From Coriobacteriia bacterium (GTDB taxonomy: Bacteria > Actinomycetota > Coriobacteriia > Coriobacteriales > UBA8131), in contig WQXZ01000036.1 of assembly GCA_009781525.1 (NCBI GenBank), positions 1-12,052 of the forward strand: DNA of 12,052 bases. The letters are read 5' to 3'. Below, piece after piece: positions 1-6,255 of this stretch. A model generated the notes under the pieces. It did no database searches. It saw only the letters and a program-made list of their open reading frames with translations, and had not been told where the DNA came from. Every line of letters starts with the position of its first letter. Within the stretch, counting starts at the first letter, position 1. Made by a program: the position numbers and the translations under genes.

Positions 1-946
1 GAAAAGCATCAAGCCCTTCCTCTGGAAGAATACAGATGAACTCGTCTCCAGACAGTCGATAGAAGCCTCCGTGGTTCCCGATGCGGGTTTTAATTTCATG
101 TGCGAAAAACGCAAGGTACTTATCCCCAGTCAAATGGCCAAAGCGGTCGTTGATTGTCTTGAAGTCGAGCAGATCAAAGAAAATCAGATGAAAAGGCATA
201 AGTCTTGAAATCAGGTCTTCTGCGTCCTTTGTTAAAATGACTCGCGTTCGAAGCTGTGTCAGTTCGTCTCTATAGGCAATGCTTTCCAGGTCTTCAATAG
301 TCTTTACGCTGTTAACCTGCAGGTAGATATACCAGAAACAAGAAAGGATAAGGGCGGAGAGTGTGATTAGTGTGAGAATCTTGAATATGTGTATTTCAGG
401 GTATCCAAATGATAGATTCAGGATAAAAACCAGCCAGAGCCAGCCCATTGTCATCCACATGAACAGGATTGCTTCTCTGTCTCCGATGTTTTCGATTAGA
501 ATTACAAACCTTGATTGAAGTAAGCGATAGAAAGCTCGAAAGCTGATCAGATAGAAAAGCGTTTGGAATAGCAGTACCGTTACTGTGATACTCCATCCCG
601 TAATTATAATCATGTAGCCGAGTCTGACGCTTAAGACAAAGACGATAAAAGTGTAGACCCATGTAAAACAGGCAATTGTCAGAATCTTGACCAAAGGTAC
701 CCTATATAGAAGTACGATCGGAATAATAAACAGGAAACCGCTGAATATAAACAGGCCATTGCCGCCACCAAAATCGGGAGCGTGCGTCGAAATCACATAG
801 GCAATGGTTATGAGGGCAAAAACAAATAACCCCATACTCACGTATGTCGAAAGCTTGCCATACTTGCGCTGGCTACACCGGTGTATCACGAACAGATTGA
901 CCAACAGCATCTCCATCGCTGTGACAACCATCAGTGCACGATCCAT
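1..946 (-). CDS. membrane-anchored GGDEF-domain protein (partial, C-terminus outside window)
   Basis: I translated this by hand; it is open at the window edge, giving 315 visible residues. Residues 1-215 are strongly hydrophobic with about six or seven membrane segments, forming an unrecognised membrane sensor. A GGDEF domain begins near residue 227 (DELTQLRTR) and continues with FFDLLDFKTINDRFGH (about 256-271) and the signature SGDEF at 299-303. GGDEF enzymes condense two GTP into cyclic di-GMP. The first glycine of the signature is serine, which occurs in active enzymes. The RxxD inhibitory site expected nine residues before the signature is absent (GNHG instead). The start ATG at 946 is fixed by a TAA directly before it; an AAAGG lies about 9 nt upstream. 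The gene is divergent from the 1142 gene. Catalytic activity is inferred, and the missing C-terminus could hold another domain such as EAL. Confidence 0.85.
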   Translation of the reverse strand, partial: MDRALMVVTAMEMLLVNLFVIHRCSQRKYGKLSTYVSMGLFVFALITIAYVISTHAPDFGGGNGLFIFSGFLFIIPIVLLYRVPLVKILTIACFTWVYTFIVFVLSVRLGYMIIITGWSITVTVLLFQTLFYLISFRAFYRLLQSRFVILIENIGDREAILFMWMTMGWLWLVFILNLSFGYPEIHIFKILTLITLSALILSCFWYIYLQVNSVKTIEDLESIAYRDELTQLRTRVILTKDAEDLISRLMPFHLIFFDLLDFKTINDRFGHLTGDKYLAFFAHEIKTRIGNHGGFYRLSGDEFICILPEEGLDAF

Positions 947-1141
947 TTACCATGACCTTTCCGAAGTGTGCTGGCAGGCAAAACCAAGTTCCATCTGGAA
1001 GTGTAGCAAATAATGTGCTAAGGCGTATAGCAATATCCCATCGAGCAGCAGGACAATGAAAAAAGTGCTCATGCAAGTGTTTCAAATCTTCAACGCATCT
1101 TTATGGCAGTTAAGATTGTTTACATGTGACGGCTGCATCTT

Positions 1142-1762
1142 GTGCTCTTTGACGGTACAATACTCGACATGTTGAATGGCCGGCAATACAGATTGGACGA
1201 GCTAGAGCCGATTGTAGATGGTGATCCGCAGAGGTACATCTACGTCATGCTGCTCAAGTATCCCGACAGGTTCTCAAAGACTTTCCGCTTTTTCTCGCGT
1301 AACAAGTACAGTCACGCATCCATTGGCATCAGCGACTCCGATTTCACCTTCTACAGCTACGTGTTAAAAGGCTTCCGAATCGAGTTTCCCAGAAAGCACC
1401 CAACTTTCAAAACGCAGGAGATTCCCTGCGAGCTCTATCGCATCGAGGTCACGGAAGAAAAATACCAGGTGGCAAAAGCCGTACTTGAAGACCACGTTAA
1501 GCACTCCCACAACTGCAGGTTCAGTTACCTGGCTTTGTTGTTCTGCTATATGCGTATTAAACTTCCGCTTAAGGATCGTTATTTCTGCTCGGTATTCGTT
1601 ACAGAAATTCTGGATAAGGTCAAAGCTGTGCCTCTGAAGAAGCACTATACCTTCTACCTGCCAGATGATTTCTTAACCATGGAAGGTCTGGAGCATGTCT
1701 ACTCTGGCCACCTTAGCCAGCTGGTAAATCCCCCAACACCATCAAAACTCTCTTTTGCCTGA
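1142..1762 (+). CDS. permuted NlpC/P60-like (YiiX/YebB-type) cysteine hydrolase, putative
   Basis: A 206-residue soluble protein without signal peptide or membrane segment. The order of likely catalytic residues, histidine first in YSHASIGI (His58) and cysteine later in YFCSVFVTEIL (Cys149), matches the circularly permuted papain-like NlpC/P60 group (YiiX/YebB). Members of that group are thought to hydrolyse amide or thioester bonds in peptides or lipids; the substrate here is unknown. Family assignment rests on these two motifs and their spacing. The start is GTG at 1142 with an in-frame TGA at 1127-1129; ribosome-binding complementarity is poor, and ATG at 1169 is an alternative that would leave both motifs intact. 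The gene stands alone, 195 nt from the divergent GGDEF gene, and ends just before the operator region of the Fic gene. Confidence 0.72.
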   Translation: MLFDGTILDMLNGRQYRLDELEPIVDGDPQRYIYVMLLKYPDRFSKTFRFFSRNKYSHASIGISDSDFTFYSYVLKGFRIEFPRKHPTFKTQEIPCELYRIEVTEEKYQVAKAVLEDHVKHSHNCRFSYLALLFCYMRIKLPLKDRYFCSVFVTEILDKVKAVPLKKHYTFYLPDDFLTMEGLEHVYSGHLSQLVNPPTPSKLSFA

Positions 1763-1766
1763 ATCC

Positions 1767-1838
1767 ATAGTAACGAAAAACGTGATTTTCGTTACTATAA
1801 CTAGCGATGCAGCGCTATAGTAACGAAAACGTTAGTAT
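1767..1838. promoter_or_regulatory. double palindromic operator upstream of fic
   Basis: Two related inverted repeats fill the gap before the Fic gene. The first has perfect 13-bp arms, ATAGTAACGAAAA (1767-1779) and its complement (1786-1798), around a 6-nt centre. The second starts with the same 13 bases (1817-1829) and forms ATAGTAACG-AAAA-CGTTAGTAT (1817-1838), a 9-bp palindrome with one mismatch. A TATAGT (1816-1821) inside the second site could be a -10 element, so a bound protein would block transcription. The pattern fits operator sites for a dimeric DNA-binding protein. The C-terminal winged helix of the adjacent Fic protein is a candidate regulator, which is inference. The first palindrome could also fold in RNA, but it has no U-tract. 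Confidence 0.6.
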
Positions 1839-1856
1839 GGAGTGAAGGGAAGAGCT

Positions 1857-3008
1857 ATGGCTAGCAACAGAGCTGGTAGATATGTAATGAGCCTAGATGG
1901 ATACAAAGCCTATGTTCCAGAAGCGCTCCCTCCGAACCCCCCTATTGTTCTAAGTGACGAACTGGTCACGTTACTGTCATCGGCAGATCGCAAACTTGGT
2001 CGCCTTGATGGAGTTACACAGGTTCTGCCTAATCCAGATCTCTTTGTTGCAATGTTCGTAAACAAGGAGGCACTGATCAGCTCTCAAATTGAAGGTACCC
2101 AAGCGTCTTTAGTTGACGTGCTAGGAGCAGCAAAGGAAAAGCAAGCATCAAATAATGATGCTTTTGAGGTTGTGAACTACATTGAAGCAATGAACTATGC
2201 ACTTAAACGGCTTGGCAGCTTTCCACTGAGCCTAAGATTAATCAAAGAGGTACATTCAATTCTGCTGAGAAGCGGCAGGGGAAGCAATCTGGAAGCAGGT
2301 GAATTCAGAGCTTCACAAAACTGGATAGGTAGCCCTGGAAGTACATTGGCAAATGCAGATTTTGTACCTCCAACTGTCGACGACATGATGCCAGCACTGT
2401 ATTCGCTAGAAGAGTACCTTCACAAAGAAAATGGATTGCCACCACTTGTAAAAATTGCGCTGATACATGCACAGTTTGAGACCATCCATCCCTTTCTTGA
2501 TGGTAATGGAAGAATGGGTAGACTCTTAATAACTTTTTGGTTATGCCAACAAAACGTCATATCAAAGCCTTTGCTCTACCTCAGCCATTACTTTAAACAG
2601 AATAGGGAGGCGTACTATCAGAGACTGACAGACATTCGATTTGATGGTGCTTGGGAAGAGTGGGTGGCTTTTTTCCTCAAAGGTGTTATTACTGTTTCGG
2701 AAGAGGCGGTTGTGACCGCAAAAAGAATATTGGATCTCAAAGAAAGCGGGCAGCAGGTTCTTTCGTCAAGCATTCGTAATAACGGCAATCACCTTCGTCT
2801 TTACGAAAGCCTATTCCAGGATCCATTGATTACTAGATCAGAAGTTATAAGCATGCTCGACGTTACGGCTCCAACTGCTACGAGAATAATCAACAGCATG
2901 GTTGACCTCGGAATACTTACAGACTTGAACCCCGAGAGAAGAAGAAACAAGCAATACCTATTCGATGATTACTTGAACATACTCACTGATGGAATCGAAT
3001 CAGACTAA
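1857..3008 (+). CDS. Fic family protein (AMPylase) with C-terminal winged helix
   Basis: Fic enzymes transfer AMP (rarely another phosphate-containing group) from a nucleotide to a hydroxyl side chain of a target protein. With ATG at 1857 the protein is 383 residues. Residues about 1-95 form the Fic N-terminal region, including the inhibitory-helix motif SSQIEG with Glu79. The catalytic loop HPFLDGNGRMGR at 211-222 is canonical, with His211 and both arginines present. Residues about 300-375 look like a winged helix-turn-helix (SEVISMLDVTAPTATRIINS). I prefer ATG 1857 over the in-frame GTG 1842 because AAGGGAAG sits at good distance before it. The intramolecular inhibitory helix places it in the self-inhibited class. 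A/T-rich codon use (AGA, ATA) differs from the transporter genes and may indicate transfer. No separate antitoxin gene is visible beside it. Confidence 0.93.
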   Translation: MASNRAGRYVMSLDGYKAYVPEALPPNPPIVLSDELVTLLSSADRKLGRLDGVTQVLPNPDLFVAMFVNKEALISSQIEGTQASLVDVLGAAKEKQASNNDAFEVVNYIEAMNYALKRLGSFPLSLRLIKEVHSILLRSGRGSNLEAGEFRASQNWIGSPGSTLANADFVPPTVDDMMPALYSLEEYLHKENGLPPLVKIALIHAQFETIHPFLDGNGRMGRLLITFWLCQQNVISKPLLYLSHYFKQNREAYYQRLTDIRFDGAWEEWVAFFLKGVITVSEEAVVTAKRILDLKESGQQVLSSSIRNNGNHLRLYESLFQDPLITRSEVISMLDVTAPTATRIINSMVDLGILTDLNPERRRNKQYLFDDYLNILTDGIESD

Positions 3009-3039
3009 CGTCAGACTAAATTGCACGACTCTGACTCTG

Positions 3040-3066
3040 TTGACACCATTACAGTTGTGATAAAAT
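3040..3066 (+). promoter_or_regulatory. promoter of tRNA-Ala
   Basis: A perfect -35 box TTGACA (3040-3045) is followed after 15 nt by TAAAAT (3061-3066), five of six matches to the -10 consensus. The spacer is slightly short. Transcription would begin near 3073, about 34 nt before the mature tRNA. Confidence 0.6.
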
Positions 3067-3106
3067 TCCATTTCGCTCCTTAATGATTCGGAGCGCGAGA
3101 TCGTGT

Positions 3107-3182
3107 GGGGCATTAGCTCAGCTGGGAGAGCGGCTGGCTGGCAGCCAGTAGGTCAGGGGTTCAAGTCCCCTATGCTCCACCA
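3107..3182 (+). tRNA. tRNA-Ala(GGC)
   Basis: A complete cloverleaf can be drawn by hand. The acceptor is GGGGCAT with ATGCTCC and includes the G3-U70 wobble pair that identifies alanine tRNAs. The D stem is GCTC/GAGC. The anticodon stem is GCTGG/CCAGT with loop CTGGCAG, giving anticodon GGC for the codon GCC. The T arm is AGGGG-TTCAAGT-CCCCT. The CCA tail is encoded at 3180-3182. Confidence 0.97.
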
Positions 3183-3220
3183 ATTTCCCTGGCGACACCT
3201 TAGGTGCCATCAGGGAAATT
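3182..3220 (+). terminator. hairpin terminator after tRNA-Ala
   Basis: Arms AATTTCCCTG and CAGGGAAATT enclose an inner stem CACC/GGTG with a TTA loop, starting right at the tRNA CCA end. Only a short GCTTTA follows, so termination may be moderate. It lies between the convergent tRNA and NTF2-like gene and may serve both. Its sequence resembles the hairpin at 5450-5486. Confidence 0.65.
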
Positions 3221-3242
3221 GCTTTATAGGAGACTTGAACCC
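3203..3242 (-). repeat. inverted, decayed copy of the tRNA-Ala 3' end
   Basis: Read on the minus strand, this segment begins GGGTTCAAGTCTCCTAT and continues with CAATTTCCCTG and CACC. The tRNA and terminator at 3157-3199 read GGGTTCAAGTCCCCTAT, then CAATTTCCCTG and CACC. The first 17 bases differ at one position. A 3-nt length difference and changes fall in the acceptor part. The two copies face each other across a TTA centre. No full cloverleaf can be drawn for this copy, so it is a remnant rather than a second tRNA. It overlaps the last codons of the NTF2-like gene. Confidence 0.65.
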
Positions 3243-3613
3243 GGGAGGATACCAAAATCACTACCAGATGATGTTTCATGTTGTTTTAAAAAAGATAGCT
3301 TATCCCAATAGCCTCTTTGAAATATAATTTTGTCGTTGATGATTTTGAAAAACCCACAACCACGCAATCCTAATGGATCGCGCCATTCCATAATTGCCCA
3401 ATCTCCATCTTCGAATATATTTTCTACAATGCAAACCATCTTGGATGCGTTGAATTCATCCTGAAACATTTTTCTGATTGATTGCTTTCCCTGAACCGGC
3501 TCGTTGGCAACCTGATGGTTTACTGCGTCATCATCGTATAGACTCACTATTGCTTCAACGTCAGCGGTATTAAATGCATCTATCCATTTCAATAAAATAT
3601 CTTTTGGTTTCAT
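3224..3613 (-). CDS. NTF2/SnoaL-like domain protein
   Basis: A 129-residue protein of the cone-shaped NTF2-like fold. The N-terminus MKPKDILLKWIDAFNTADVE followed by AIVSLYDDDAV and PVQGKQSIRKMF is typical of SnoaL-like proteins, as is the late GYWDKLSFLK. Members include polyketide cyclases, isomerases and binding proteins; no specific reaction can be read here. ATG 3613 is chosen because GGAGGA lies 6-7 nt upstream; the longer reading frame upstream overlaps the next gene and is low complexity. The gene starts 28 nt after the phosphatidyltransferase stop and is probably its operon partner. After LKQHE the tail of about 16 residues does not look like the family, and its last codons (PGSSLL) come from the inverted tRNA copy, so the C-terminus may be newly acquired. 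Confidence 0.85.
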   Translation of the reverse strand: MKPKDILLKWIDAFNTADVEAIVSLYDDDAVNHQVANEPVQGKQSIRKMFQDEFNASKMVCIVENIFEDGDWAIMEWRDPLGLRGCGFFKIINDKIIFQRGYWDKLSFLKQHETSSGSDFGILPGSSLL

Positions 3614-3641
3614 CAATGTCCTCCACGGCTCTTTGCCAGCT

Positions 3642-4187
3642 TTATTCTTCGAGCTTAAAGAAGGTGAGGGTGCTCGAGGTGACTTTTCTTTTTGAGAAGG
3701 CAATCGCGGTGTCTTCGATAGCTGTGACGCTTGCGACAACACAGGCGATTGCTGCAGGAATGCCTAGTCCAATAACAGAAAACTGAACTATCGGTATTAT
3801 TAAAACTATAAGCAAGCCACTTACTTTATCTAGATAAGTATGAGCGACGACCCCTGAGTGTCTTATGACACTGACTATTCCCGACGCTATCTTTACTACT
3901 GCGATCACAGATATCCAGACAATAAGCCATGTCGGCATATTAAAGCATCTGAACATTGTGATGAGGATAACAATGACAAAGGCAAAATCACCATATGTGT
4001 CCAGCATGGAGCCCTGCGTGCTTACAACATTTAGTTTTCTAGCAATGATTCCATCGACCAGATCAGACACAATGCAGTAAGCATAGACGACATAGTAGGG
4101 AGCTGACAGCGGCGCAACCATCAGCAACACCACAGAAAAGACTATTCGTGATGCAGAAAGAGCATTAGGTAGTTTTTTGATGTCTAT
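3642..4187 (-). CDS. CDP-alcohol phosphatidyltransferase family protein, start codon uncertain
   Basis: An integral membrane enzyme that transfers a phosphatidyl group from CDP-diacylglycerol to an alcohol in phospholipid synthesis; the acceptor is not known. The full family signature DxxDGxxARx8Gx3Dx3D is present as SDLVDGIIARKL, then G, D and D (Asp42, Asp45, Asp63, Asp67 when counted from 4187). Several hydrophobic segments follow. The family's usual N-terminus is recognisable as KKLPNALSASRIVFS, but no in-frame ATG, GTG or TTG precedes it back to a TAA at 4248-4250. The first standard start, GTG 4133, would remove half of the first membrane helix. I place the start at ATA 4187, which has GGAAGG 11 nt upstream; a frameshift is the alternative. 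About 181 residues. It leads into the NTF2-like gene. Confidence 0.82.
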   Translation of the reverse strand: MDIKKLPNALSASRIVFSVVLLMVAPLSAPYYVVYAYCIVSDLVDGIIARKLNVVSTQGSMLDTYGDFAFVIVILITMFRCFNMPTWLIVWISVIAVVKIASGIVSVIRHSGVVAHTYLDKVSGLLIVLIIPIVQFSVIGLGIPAAIACVVASVTAIEDTAIAFSKRKVTSSTLTFFKLEE

Positions 4188-4262
4188 AGCTGCACCAGCC
4201 TTCCGCCTGTTTCTTTCTGACTCTGCTTTGAGATAATTATGATGCTTTTAGAGTTAGTAAGT

Positions 4263-4290
4263 ACTATAAACATGCATTCAGAATCGTCAA
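4263..4290 (-). promoter_or_regulatory. promoter for the phosphatidyltransferase operon
   Basis: On the minus strand, TTGACG (4290-4285) and TATAGT (4268-4263) are separated by 16 nt, each with five of six consensus matches. The predicted start near 4256 lies about 70 nt upstream of the assigned start codon. An ATG at 4273-4271 falls inside this promoter and so would not be in the transcript. Confidence 0.6.
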
Positions 4291-4333
4291 TACTAAATAT
4301 AAGGTCACTACATCACATACCTAATGTGTTAAG

Positions 4334-4425
4334 ATTCTGGCTAATCAGATAGCCGGAATGCAAGATATGATGCTGAAGGTTAAATCTGGGCGGAATATGA
4401 ACAAGAGATAATGGAGCAATCCGCC
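4334..4425 (+). promoter_or_regulatory. possible structured leader of the surface-protein gene
   Basis: Two stems precede the gene. The first is a 10-bp hairpin, ATTCTGGCTA/TAGCCGGAAT (4334-4343 with 4350-4359, one G-T pair). The second is GGCGGA/TCCGCC (4389-4394 with 4420-4425) around a 25-nt loop. I compared them by eye with known riboswitch cores (TPP, cyclic di-GMP-I, THF, cobalamin) and saw no match. This may be a regulatory 5' leader or chance structure. No clear promoter was found for this gene. Confidence 0.3.
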
Positions 4426-4454
4426 TGAGAAGAGAGAGTAGCGAGGGTCATAGG

Positions 4455-5387
4455 ATGAAAAGAGCACAGAGCAGGTTTTTATCCACATTGGTTGTTTTGG
4501 TTTTGGCTTTTGGAAGCATTGGTGTGATGGCTTTTGCCGACGATATTGGTGAAACGGCAGGAGGAATTGAGGTATTGGCAGTTCCGGACTATGTACTGTT
4601 AACTGCCTATGACATCGAGTCGTTTTCGGCATTGGCTGACGTGGAGTTCAGCTATCCCGATGGGGATCTTCGGGAAACGATGATCTATTTTCTAGTCTGG
4701 GATAAAAGCTCTACAGAGACAATGCCCACATCAATAGCGGAGGTAATTGCACCGCCTGCAGATGGAACCGTCTACCATGCTGCAATGGGTCCGTTTACGC
4801 CAGATGCCTCGCCTTACATTGCAACATTTACTGCAATAGACATGTTGCCGGGAAACGACTATCGGTTCTTGGCAGCGGTGATTGATGTTGCAACTGATGA
4901 TGCAAGAATGGACTGGACAGACGTTACAACGTCTACAGATCCACTGTTTTCACTCGTCAGCGTGGCAGGGCAGGCTATTACGCCTACCGCTGGAATCGGC
5001 TTCCTGAGCGATCCCTTTATTGCAAGCATAACCGTACCCAATAGCAAGAGTACTCTTACTTTAACTGATATCGTACTTAATGGTGCTGACCTATGGGCAA
5101 TAGCTGACGAGGATGGATTTGTTCTCATTTGTGATGGATCGCTTGGCAACGCCATCCCGCTCCAGGTAGGGGCAAACGAGTTTTTGATTATTATCGAGAA
5201 TTCGTTCTTTGAATCCGGGCTGGATTATTTCTACATTGTCACCATCAATCGTGAAGCTCCCGTTGAAACACCACGTACCGGTGACAGCACGGGCTTGCTG
5301 ATTAGCTGGGTTGCCTTGCTAGCCTATGCAGGCGGAATGACCAGCCTTCTTTACAGAAGCGTCAAGCGCAGGAAGAGCCTCGCATAG
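4455..5387 (+). CDS. secreted, probably sortase-anchored surface protein with cadherin-like domain
   Basis: A 310-residue exported protein. Residues 1-28 form a signal peptide: basic MKRAQSR, a hydrophobic core and an AFA cleavage site before Asp29. Residues about 168-268 resemble a bacterial cadherin-like beta-sandwich: a start like FSLVSVAGQAITP, central TVPNSKSTLTLT, and the closing pattern VGANEFLIIIEN to YFYIVTINRE. The C-terminus has the layout of a cell-wall sorting signal: TPRTG at 272-276, a hydrophobic stretch, then the basic tail RSVKRRKSLA. The motif departs from LPXTG, so the sortase class is uncertain; simple membrane anchoring is the alternative. ATG 4455 follows GAGGG at about 8 nt and gives a good signal peptide. 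The middle region (30-165) is not recognised. Adhesion or surface-display function is inference. Confidence 0.83.
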   Translation: MKRAQSRFLSTLVVLVLAFGSIGVMAFADDIGETAGGIEVLAVPDYVLLTAYDIESFSALADVEFSYPDGDLRETMIYFLVWDKSSTETMPTSIAEVIAPPADGTVYHAAMGPFTPDASPYIATFTAIDMLPGNDYRFLAAVIDVATDDARMDWTDVTTSTDPLFSLVSVAGQAITPTAGIGFLSDPFIASITVPNSKSTLTLTDIVLNGADLWAIADEDGFVLICDGSLGNAIPLQVGANEFLIIIENSFFESGLDYFYIVTINREAPVETPRTGDSTGLLISWVALLAYAGGMTSLLYRSVKRRKSLA

Positions 5388-5410
5388 AGAATTGAAGCCT
5401 GCTCGTGCAG

Positions 5411-5432
5411 TTGCTACTGGCAGCCAGAGCAA
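5411..5432 (+). repeat. small stem-loop after the surface-protein gene
   Basis: TTGCT-A-CTGG and CCAG-AGCAA pair with one bulged A around a 3-nt loop, followed by AACAGTAAAACG. It lies just before the larger hairpin and may contribute to termination or RNA stability. There is no U-tract. Confidence 0.35.
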
Positions 5433-5449
5433 CAGTAAAACGCATTTTG

Positions 5450-5486
5450 AACTCCCTGGTGGCACCAAAGGTGCTGCCGGGGAGTT
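5450..5486. terminator. terminator hairpin between convergent genes
   Basis: Arms AACTCCCTGGTGGCACC and GGTGCTGCCGGGGAGTT pair around an AAA loop, with one or two mismatches. TTTACTT follows on the plus strand. It sits between the convergent surface-protein and CpXC genes and can serve both. Its core closely resembles the hairpin after tRNA-Ala. Confidence 0.7.
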
Positions 5487-5507
5487 TACTTGCAGATCTT
5501 CACAGCG

Positions 5508-6188
5508 CTATTCGGTTGCGGCAATGAACTCTCTTGCCCAGTTTCTATCGATGATCTCGCATCCTCCTGAAGAGAACCTGCCGTAGCTTTCACGCATGTT
5601 ATTAACAATTCCCAGATATGTTGTTCTTGAGAAATGGCATAAGGTCTGTTGCCCATTGTTGAATAAGGTAACAAACATGGGACGCCCTGAAGAGAAGTCA
5701 AAAAGGATATCTGCAATTCCCCCACCGTTTACCTCGGAATCAAATTGTTCAAAAAGATCCTGCTTCATTATCTCAATGGCTCTGTCATCAAAACCATTAT
5801 CAAAGATCCGGATCTTCTCAGCCAGTTCCACAGGATTGAACACCGCTCTGAACCGGTAGTCTCTTCCGACTAAAGACATGTCAGACGAGAATGCCTGAAT
5901 AGACAGGAAAAGGTTGCTGATATCACTGAGCGTCCTGGAAAGATCGCCTTCGTTTTCTGGGAATACCATATTCACCATGTATGAATTACTCATATTGTGA
6001 TAGAGCAGAGGAAAGAGCAGTTTGGTAGAGCTGCCGCATTTCTCGCAAGTGAAAACAAACAGGCTGAAGTCAAGAACCTTACCTTTCATATCGGGGTCAA
6101 GGGCAACATTAATACTCTCCCAAATTCGCACACTGTTACTTGCGCTGCATTCAGGGCATGAAACAGTTTCAGAGAAAAAGCGCGACAT
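5508..6188 (-). CDS. CpXC domain protein
   Basis: A 226-residue cytoplasmic protein. The N-terminal CpXC domain is clear: CPEC (Cys11, Cys14), ESINVALDPDMKGKVLDFSL, then CEKCG (Cys48, Cys51) and FPLLYHNM. The two cysteine pairs probably bind one zinc ion. The function of the family is not known. Residues after about 90 form a second, largely helical region without a motif I recognise. ATG 6188 has TGAGG about 9 nt upstream. The gene is divergent from the endonuclease-like gene across 67 nt and is probably transcribed alone. Confidence 0.88.
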   Translation of the reverse strand: MSRFFSETVSCPECSASNSVRIWESINVALDPDMKGKVLDFSLFVFTCEKCGSSTKLLFPLLYHNMSNSYMVNMVFPENEGDLSRTLSDISNLFLSIQAFSSDMSLVGRDYRFRAVFNPVELAEKIRIFDNGFDDRAIEIMKQDLFEQFDSEVNGGGIADILFDFSSGRPMFVTLFNNGQQTLCHFSRTTYLGIVNNMRESYGRFSSGGCEIIDRNWAREFIAATE

Positions 6189-6255
6189 AGATCAAAACCT
6201 CATTTCACAATAGCATTAGTGCATATATTGACATTTTATTCGATAGCTGAAGCGT

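Noticed and set aside
1767..1798. Terminator for the NlpC/P60-like gene
   Set aside because: The stem is A/T rich with no U-tract, and the sequence recurs near the fic start, which fits an operator better.
1842..1856. GTG 1842 as the start of fic
   Set aside because: It overlaps the operator edge and lacks a ribosome-binding site, whereas ATG 1857 has a good one.
1857..3008. Fic/antitoxin two-gene toxin module
   Set aside because: The inhibitory helix is within the same protein and no small antitoxin gene is adjacent.
3000..3020. Short tandem repeat TCAGACTAA at the fic stop codon
   Set aside because: Only two 9-bp copies 11 nt apart; could be chance and has no evident role.
3107..3613. 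Mobile element or integrated island at tRNA-Ala
   Set aside because: No integrase, transposase or direct-repeat attachment site is visible in the window; the tRNA-like copy is inverted.
3614..3742. Longer NTF2-like protein starting at 3742
   Set aside because: The added residues are basic, proline/serine-rich, overlap the phosphatidyltransferase gene and are not family-like; a strong ribosome-binding site precedes ATG 3613.
4334..4425. Known riboswitch upstream of the surface-protein gene
   Set aside because: No conserved core of TPP, cyclic di-GMP, THF or cobalamin classes could be matched by eye.
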